A stretch of DNA of 64,000 nucleotides from Chloroflexota bacterium (lineage in GTDB: Bacteria; Chloroflexota; UBA11872): positions 209,522 through 273,521 of the forward strand of contig JAJEGF010000025.1 of NCBI GenBank assembly GCA_022820025.1. Direction: 5' to 3'. Positions 58,979-64,000 of this stretch are shown here, one piece after another. Both the position numbers and the translations under genes were made by a program. The notes below the pieces were generated by a model. That model saw nothing but the letters and a program-made list of their open reading frames with translations. It did not search any database and was not told where the DNA came from. Every line of letters starts with the position of its first letter. Position 1 is the first letter of the stretch.

Positions 58979-59287
58979 ATGGACGACTACCCGGTTGATG
59001 TTGTTGCCGAATACCCGGAGCGAAGCTCCCGCCTGCTGGCGCTGGCGGCCTTGCTCGGCGGCGTGATCAAGCTGCTGCTTCTACTTCCGCATCTCATCAT
59101 CCTCTCGATCCTGGGGTTCGTGGCCGGCATTGCGGCCGTGATCGGCTGGATCGCCGTGTTGTTCCTGGGCTCCTACCCGCGCGCCCTCTTCGACTTTCAG
59201 GTGGGGATCCTGCGCTGGAATCTTCGGGTGAACGCCTACTTCCTGAGCGTGACCGACCGCTACCCGCCGTTCCGTTTGGATCCCTAA
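58979..59287 (+). CDS. DUF4389 membrane protein
   Basis: A 102-residue protein. It has a short N-terminal tail (DDYPVDVVAEYPERSSR), two close hydrophobic segments (about 20-65: LLALAALLGGVIKLLLLLPH, then LGFVAGIAAVIGWIAVLFLG), and the conserved end YPRALFDFQVGILRWNLRVN, then AYFLSVTDRYPPF. That Phe-Trp-Arg pattern defines DUF4389. The function is unknown. It stands alone upstream of mutS2. Confidence 0.87.
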   Translation: MDDYPVDVVAEYPERSSRLLALAALLGGVIKLLLLLPHLIILSILGFVAGIAAVIGWIAVLFLGSYPRALFDFQVGILRWNLRVNAYFLSVTDRYPPFRLDP

Positions 59288-59417
59288 ACCGCGCACCTGC
59301 GTTTCTGAGTCCCGATCTGTTAGCGCGGGCGTCCTGCAGGCCAGCGCATGCTGGCGAGATGCGGGAGCGACCGGGTGACCGGCTCCGTCGGCGACTGTGG
59401 ACAATGATGGCCGGAGC

Positions 59418-61745
59418 ATGAACGTCGCCGACTCCCAAACTCGGGAACTGCTGGAGCTGCCAGCGGTTCTTGAACGGATAGCCCACTTCGCGTCATTCTC
59501 GGCTGCGCGGGCCGGGGTGCTGGCGCTGCGGCCAGACGCCGATCGTGCAAGGGTCCGTGATCGCCTGGAACTCACGGCCCAGGGTCGTCAGTTCCTCGAG
59601 GGCAGCCCGTCGTTCAGCGTGGGCGCCGCGCGGGACGTGCGTGACCGGGCGGAGCGGGCGGCCCGTGGCTCGCGCCTGGATCCCGCCGACCTGCTGGACG
59701 TGCACGACCACCTGCGCGCCACCCGCCTGGCCGTGGCGGCCGTGGGCCGGCAGGCGGCCGAGCTTCCCGCCCTCTGGTCGCTGGTGGAGGTCGCCAGCGA
59801 TCCGCCGGATCTGGAAGGTCGCATCTCAGCCGCCATCGATGAAGAAGCCAATGTTCGTGACGAGGCCTCGCCGGAGCTCGCGCGCCTGCGACGCCTGCTG
59901 GCGCAGGCGCGCGGACGGCTGACGCGCCTGCTGGAGCGCATGATTCAGCAGGTTTCGTCGGACGTACTCCGCGAACGCCTGGTGACGGAGCGCCGCGGAC
60001 GGCTGACCGTGCCGGTACGGCGCGAACGGCAGCGCGACTTCCCGGGCGTCGTCCACGACGTGTCGGCCAGCGGCGCCACCGTCTTCATGGAACCGCTGTC
60101 GGCGATCGAAGCCGGTAACGAGATTCGTTCGCTGGAGGTGGCCGAGCGCCGCGAAGTCGAGCGCATCCTGCTCGAGCTTTCCGCGGCGGTTGGCGCGGAG
60201 CGGCAGGCCCTCACCGCCGCCGTGCAGGCCCTGGCCGACCTGGACCGGACCCTGGCGGTGGCCCGTTATGCAATCGCCACGCGCGCCATTTCGCCGGCAG
60301 TGAGCGACGACACGTCGTTCAATCTGCAAGCCGCGCGCCATCCGCTGCTCGATCAGCCGGTGCCCATTGACGTCCATCTGGACGGCGTCGCGGCGCGAGC
60401 GCTGGTGATTACCGGCGCCAACACCGGCGGCAAGACCGTGGCGCTCAAGACGGTCGGCCTGTTGCACCTGATGGCCGCCTGCGGATTGCACGTGCCTGCG
60501 AAACCAGGGTCGCGGGTGGCCGTGTTCGAGCGGGTCGTGGCTGACATCGGCGACGCGCAGAGCATTGAGCACAGCCTCAGCACGTTTGCCTCGCACGTGC
60601 GCAACTTGCGGGCCATGGTCGAGGCCGCCGGCCCAGGCGCCCTGGCGCTGGCCGACGAAATCGGCGCCGGCACCGACCCGGACGAGGGCGCGGCGCTGGG
60701 CCAGGCTGTCATTCACGCCCTACTGGACCGCGGCGCGACCGTGGTGGCCACCACGCATCATCCGGCCCTCAAGGCCTTTGCCGCGGCGCACCCGTCGACG
60801 CGCAACGCCAGCGTGGAGTTCGATCACGCCACCCTGCGCCCGACCTACCGCCTGCGGCTGGGCATTCCGGGGTCCAGCAATGCCCTGGAAATCGCGGACC
60901 GGCTCGGCATTGACGCCGCGATCGTCGACGACGCCCGCGCCCGCATGTCGAAAGGGGCGCTGGACCTGGAACGCGCCATTGTCGATGCGGAAAACGAGCG
61001 AGCGACCGCCGAACGCGAACGCACGGCCAGCGCGCAGGCCCGCAGCGCCGCCGAACGCTCGCGGCGGGAGTTCGACAAGCAAGTGGACGAACTGGACAGC
61101 GAACGCGAGACACTCCTGCGTGACGCGCGGCGTGAGGCGCGCGGACTGCTGCGCGACGCACGCCAGGCGCTCCAGGACGCGAGGCGCGCCGCCCGCACCG
61201 GGCAGGCTGCCGCCCGGCGTACGGCGCGTACCAGCCTGGCGGCCACGGAGAATCGACTGGCCCCGGCGTGGTCTCCGCCAGAGCAACCCGCCCAGCCCGA
61301 CCCGCTTGAGGTGCGCGTCGGAGACGAGGTGGAGGCGGACGGGTTCTCCGGCCGCGCCCTGGTGTTGAGCAGCACGGATCGGTCCGTGGAGGTCGCAATC
61401 GGTAGTGCTCGCGCCACCTTCGACCGCGCCCGCCTTCAGCGCGTGTTCCCGGCGTCACCCCGTCCAAAACGCCGTCGCCGCCGCCCGTCGAGCGGCGGAG
61501 GGACGCAGGAAATCGACATTCGCGGCATGCGGGCTGACGAGGCGGCCGAAATGGCGGAACGCAGCCTCGATGAGGCACTGCGCCAGGGCGCCGACGCGCT
61601 GCGCATCATCCACGGCAAGGGTACGGGCGCCCTCCGCGCGGTGGTGGCCGAGGTTATGTCCGGACACCCCTCGGTTCGGAATCACGCGCCCGCGCCGCTG
61701 AACGAAGGTGGCGACGGGGTTACGGTCGCGGCGCTGCGAAGTTGA
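59418..61745 (+). CDS. mutS2: MutS2 endonuclease/ribosome-rescue ATPase
   Basis: A 775-residue MutS-family ATPase with a C-terminal Smr domain. After the helical core come Walker A (VITGANTGGKTVALKTVGLL) and Walker B (ALADEIGAGTDPDEG) with the downstream ATTHHPALKAFA. A long Arg/Glu/Ala-rich coiled coil follows (about 520-620), then KOW-like and Smr parts (TQEIDIRGMRADEAAEMAE, IIHGKGTGALR). MutS2 suppresses recombination and, in Bacillus, splits collided ribosomes. It lacks the mismatch-recognition N-terminal domain of MutS. The ATG at 59418 was chosen; an in-frame GTG at 59397 would add seven residues. Confidence 0.94.
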   Translation: MNVADSQTRELLELPAVLERIAHFASFSAARAGVLALRPDADRARVRDRLELTAQGRQFLEGSPSFSVGAARDVRDRAERAARGSRLDPADLLDVHDHLRATRLAVAAVGRQAAELPALWSLVEVASDPPDLEGRISAAIDEEANVRDEASPELARLRRLLAQARGRLTRLLERMIQQVSSDVLRERLVTERRGRLTVPVRRERQRDFPGVVHDVSASGATVFMEPLSAIEAGNEIRSLEVAERREVERILLELSAAVGAERQALTAAVQALADLDRTLAVARYAIATRAISPAVSDDTSFNLQAARHPLLDQPVPIDVHLDGVAARALVITGANTGGKTVALKTVGLLHLMAACGLHVPAKPGSRVAVFERVVADIGDAQSIEHSLSTFASHVRNLRAMVEAAGPGALALADEIGAGTDPDEGAALGQAVIHALLDRGATVVATTHHPALKAFAAAHPSTRNASVEFDHATLRPTYRLRLGIPGSSNALEIADRLGIDAAIVDDARARMSKGALDLERAIVDAENERATAERERTASAQARSAAERSRREFDKQVDELDSERETLLRDARREARGLLRDARQALQDARRAARTGQAAARRTARTSLAATENRLAPAWSPPEQPAQPDPLEVRVGDEVEADGFSGRALVLSSTDRSVEVAIGSARATFDRARLQRVFPASPRPKRRRRRPSSGGGTQEIDIRGMRADEAAEMAERSLDEALRQGADALRIIHGKGTGALRAVVAEVMSGHPSVRNHAPAPLNEGGDGVTVAALRS

Positions 61746-61791
61746 TAGGCGCCTGCCGCCAGTTTCCTTCCGGGCCCGAGTTGAATCGCGC

Positions 61792-61971
61792 TTACTGGTG
61801 AAGCGACTCGAAGTCGACGCCCGGCTCGACGCCGAAGACCTTGCGCGCGACTTCACGCCGAAAGTTGGCGGTCTGCTCAGACGTCAGGACGTACGCGGTC
61901 GCGACTCCGGCCGCGAATCCGGCGGGAAAGGCAAGCGCCAATCCCAGCAAGAGCATCTTTACTCCACGCAT
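61792..61971 (-). CDS. small membrane protein downstream of rsfS
   Basis: A 59-residue ORF. It starts MRGVKMLLLGLALAFPAGFA, a hydrophobic segment that runs on through AGVATAYVLT, then a charged tail with TANFRREVARKVFG and ends DFESLHQ. The start lies eight bases after the rsfS stop, on the same strand. It is probably co-transcribed with nadD and rsfS. The N-terminus could be a signal anchor. No family was recognised. Confidence 0.6.
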   Translation of the reverse strand: MRGVKMLLLGLALAFPAGFAAGVATAYVLTSEQTANFRREVARKVFGVEPGVDFESLHQ

Positions 61972-61979
61972 CGTCGATC

Positions 61980-62330
61980 CTACTGAACCCGCAATACAAC
62001 GGGCGCTTCTGTCCAGAACTCTTCCAATTGATAATACGCCCGGCTGTCCTCGGAAAATACGTGGACGACGACATCCCCAAAGTCGGCAAGCACCCAGGCG
62101 TCCGCCGCCTCGCCTTCGATGAGGGGTCGCCGACCGGCCACGGACTTCAACTCGCGATCCAGCAGATCCCGCACAGCACGCATCTGAGGCGTGCTGGAAA
62201 CCGTAGTGATGACGAAGTAGTCCGCCAGGACGCTCAGGCCGCGGATGTCCAACAGCAGGGTATCCGCGGCGCCGCGCGCGGCCACCGCATCCACGACGTG
62301 GCGCGCGAGTTCGATCGGGCTCAGGGGCAA
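61980..62330 (-). CDS. rsfS: ribosomal silencing factor RsfS
   Basis: A 116-residue RsfS/RsfA protein that binds uL14 on the 50S subunit and blocks subunit joining when nutrients are short. Landmarks are ARHVVDAVAARGAADTLLLD, LSVLADYFVITTVSSTPQMR, AVRDLLDRELK and the C-terminal WVLADFGDVVVHVFSEDSR, then YYQLEEFW. The only suitable start at the domain edge is TTG 62330 (reading LPLSPIELA); no ATG or GTG is nearby. The frame stays open upstream, across nadD. nadD-rsfS adjacency is common in bacteria. Confidence 0.9.
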   Translation of the reverse strand: MPLSPIELARHVVDAVAARGAADTLLLDIRGLSVLADYFVITTVSSTPQMRAVRDLLDRELKSVAGRRPLIEGEAADAWVLADFGDVVVHVFSEDSRAYYQLEEFWTEAPVVLRVQ

Positions 62331-62355
62331 ACCGGGATGAGCGCAGGCGGCTGAA

Positions 62356-62982
62356 TCATATCGCTCCCGGCTGCTCGGTTCCGCTGGCGGCGTACAAGTG
62401 GTGAGCGGCAATGTACTCGGCCACGGCTCGCGGCACCCAGGCATCGATTGGTCGACCCCGCGCACATGCTGCCCGGATCCGGGAGGCGGCGATGTCCACC
62501 GCCGGCATCTCGTGTACCAGGATTCGCTGCTCGGCATTCGGGTGCAGGTCCAGCACCTCCCGAGGTGTCTCCGTGGAATGCCCGGGCCGCGGCACGGTGA
62601 TGATCTGCGCCGCCGCCAGAATCCGTCCGGCCTGGCGCCAGGCTGGAAGTTCATCCAGGGCATCGGCGCCAAGAATCAGAAAAAGCTCGGCCGCTGGCCG
62701 CTGGGCAGCCAGACCTTGCAGCGTGTCGACCATGTACGACGGGCCGGGCCGCTCGATGTCGATGGCCGAGACCTCCAAGCCCGGTGCGCCATCGATGGCG
62801 CGGCCGATCATCGCCAGCCGGTCGTTCGCCGAGGCCAGCGGCGGAGCGCGCAGCGGCGACTGGCGCGCCGGGATGAAGAGGATGCGGCTCAGGGCAAACG
62901 CCTCGCGCACGCTCTGCGCCACGGTCAGGTGCCCGCAGTGCACGGGATCGAACGTCCCCCCGTAGATTCCAAGGCGCGGCAT
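62356..62982 (-). CDS. nadD: nicotinate-nucleotide adenylyltransferase
   Basis: Adenylylates nicotinate mononucleotide in NAD synthesis. The 208 residues start RLGIYGGTFDPVHCGHL, with the nucleotidyltransferase GGTFDPxHxGH motif. FIPARQSPLRAPPLASANDR is the substrate segment. LILGADALDELPAWR and IAASRIRAAC (the ISxxxxR-type motif) complete the set. It sits between the oxidoreductase (one base away) and rsfS. Confidence 0.95.
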   Translation of the reverse strand: MPRLGIYGGTFDPVHCGHLTVAQSVREAFALSRILFIPARQSPLRAPPLASANDRLAMIGRAIDGAPGLEVSAIDIERPGPSYMVDTLQGLAAQRPAAELFLILGADALDELPAWRQAGRILAAAQIITVPRPGHSTETPREVLDLHPNAEQRILVHEMPAVDIAASRIRAACARGRPIDAWVPRAVAEYIAAHHLYAASGTEQPGAI

Positions 62983-62983
62983 G

Positions 62984-64000
62984 TCAGGCGCCGTGTAGCG
63001 TCTGCGTGCGGCCCGACGCGGCGCCGGCCAGCACCGCGCGGGTCAGCGCCACCGCCCGAACGCCGTCAGACAGGTCCGGAACCCGCGGATCGCTCCCGCC
63101 GGGGCAAATGAAGGCCCGCACAAGAGCGCGAAGCGATTGCCGTTCGGCCTTTACTCGCGCCAGCCAGCTGCGACCGTCATGCTCCAACGTGACGCCCGGC
63201 AGCCGTGGCGGGTCCACGGATCGATCGCCGACAGGCTCGATCTCCGCGACCGTCCAGTTGGACCGGATCCGCACTCGCGTTGCGCCGTCGGTTAGATCCA
63301 CGACCACGGGTCCATGCTCGGGATCGGCGTCGCCGCCGGCGACCGTGAGCGACGCATGGTGCTCGCGGTCGAAGTAGAAGTCGGCCACCAGGGCATCGGC
63401 GCGTGGCGGCACGGTAACGGTCGCGCCTGCGATCTGCCCGGTCGACAGCGGGCCGCCGTCGGCCACGATTTCCGCCGGTGCCGCGCCAAACAGGTGCATC
63501 AGCAAATCCAGCGCGTGGTGGGGTGTGGCCCAAACGGCTTCAAGAACGGACGATGGGGCCCGCGGCGGACCAGGATCGACCACCGCGATCGCGTGTGCGA
63601 ACCGCGGCTCCGGCACGATCTCGCGTAGCAATTGCACCAAAGGCTCAAATCGCCACGCAAAGGCCATGCCTATTCGACCCGGCCCGCCCGCGACCTCGCG
63701 AGCCGTGCGCCGAGCACTGACAACACCCCGGGACAGCGGCGGATCCGCCAGCACGTGGATACCGGCCCGCGCGGCGGCCGCAAGACGATCGGAATCGAAC
63801 GGCGCACGCGCCACAACAAGCGCGTCAAGCGTCTGGCCAGTCCAGTCCGCGGCCGCCTTGCCGCCGTGGACGCCGGCGCACGCTTCCGCCGCCTGCGGGT
63901 CTTCGTCCATGCAGAGCACCAGGTCGGCGTCGTCCAGAGACGCGATCGCGGCGGCAAAGGCCTGGCCACGAGAGCCGCAGCCCATGATCCCGATGCGGTG
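62984..64000 (-). CDS. Gfo/Idh/MocA-family oxidoreductase (N-terminus beyond the window)
   Basis: At least 338 residues in frame; the reading frame is still open at the right edge. The N-terminal Rossmann fold reads RIGIMGCGSRGQAFA (GxGxxG), then LVLCMDEDP with an acidic residue after strand two (fits NAD preference). The domain boundary has VLADPPLSRG, where EKP is usual, so the catalytic Lys is missing. The C-terminal domain has VWATPHHALDLLMHLFGA. Loss of EKP Lys suggests a divergent or non-dehydrogenase member. A likely gene start lies just beyond 64000. Confidence 0.8.
   Translation of the reverse strand, partial: HRIGIMGCGSRGQAFAAAIASLDDADLVLCMDEDPQAAEACAGVHGGKAAADWTGQTLDALVVARAPFDSDRLAAAARAGIHVLADPPLSRGVVSARRTAREVAGGPGRIGMAFAWRFEPLVQLLREIVPEPRFAHAIAVVDPGPPRAPSSVLEAVWATPHHALDLLMHLFGAAPAEIVADGGPLSTGQIAGATVTVPPRADALVADFYFDREHHASLTVAGGDADPEHGPVVVDLTDGATRVRIRSNWTVAEIEPVGDRSVDPPRLPGVTLEHDGRSWLARVKAERQSLRALVRAFICPGGSDPRVPDLSDGVRAVALTRAVLAGAASGRTQTLHGA

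Noticed and set aside
1-64000. tRNA or rRNA genes, insertion sequences, phage or plasmid genes
   Set aside because: None were recognised in the gaps between genes; no transposase, integrase or terminal inverted-repeat pairs were seen.

Overview
This is a GC-rich bacterial chromosome window with densely packed genes on both strands. The best guess at the source is an uncultured Chloroflexota-type bacterium. The clues are two T-box leaders (ilvB operon and alaX-ileS), an ilvBNC-leuACDB-cimA operon, repeated secreted leucine-rich-repeat proteins carrying a Chloroflexota-style GFP/QYF repeat region, and no phage, plasmid or CRISPR signature. That placement is inference from gene style; no rRNA or tRNA was seen.

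Layout. 1-10.9 kb: the end of an M20-type peptidase, a coiled-coil membrane protein, then a branched-chain amino acid operon on the minus strand (T-box, ilvB, ilvN, ilvC, leuA, leuC, leuD, leuB, cimA). 11-23.7 kb: a HicAB toxin-antitoxin pair, an exonuclease, a GSA-aminomutase/RidA pair, holA and rpsT, a YchF-like protein that has lost its nucleotide-binding motifs, pyrD, an overlapping parA-ftsZ pair, a GAF histidine kinase, an EamA transporter and hemB. 23.9-29.2 kb: two large secreted LRR genes, the first broken by a one-base frameshift. 29.2-36.2 kb: a siroheme and sulfate-assimilation supra-operon (sulfite reductase, cysH, cysC, sat, hemC, cobA, hemD). Between the sulfite reductase and cysH lies a 53-codon ORF with a run of cysteine codons, followed by a structured leader. 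36.3-48.5 kb: acetyltransferases, a methyltransferase, a HigBA pair, a third LRR protein, a glycosyltransferase, a sugar isomerase, a cytochrome c lipoprotein, a small zinc protein, an SDR enzyme, a Rieske protein, a lower-GC GIY-YIG nuclease and two tandem coiled-coil membrane proteins. 48.5-52.7 kb: an Ile-type T-box driving an AlaX-like editing protein and isoleucyl-tRNA synthetase. 52.8-58 kb: two ABC-2 exporter operons, one ending in a redoxin gene with an in-frame UGA that looks like selenocysteine. 58.2-64 kb: a Lon-N-domain protein, a DUF4389 protein, mutS2, nadD-rsfS-small membrane protein, and a truncated Gfo/Idh/MocA oxidoreductase.

How the genes fit together. The ilv-leu-cim cluster makes valine, leucine and, by the citramalate route, isoleucine; ilvD is not here. 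The sulfur cluster pairs siroheme-dependent sulfite reductase with genes that make the siroheme precursor, so cofactor and enzyme would be made together.

The three most interesting signals are the polycysteine short ORF upstream of cysH (a likely cysteine-sensing attenuator), the UxxC selenoprotein redoxin, and the YchF-like pseudo-GTPase. All assignments were made by reading the sequence, without database searches; start sites and RNA structures are hand-derived.
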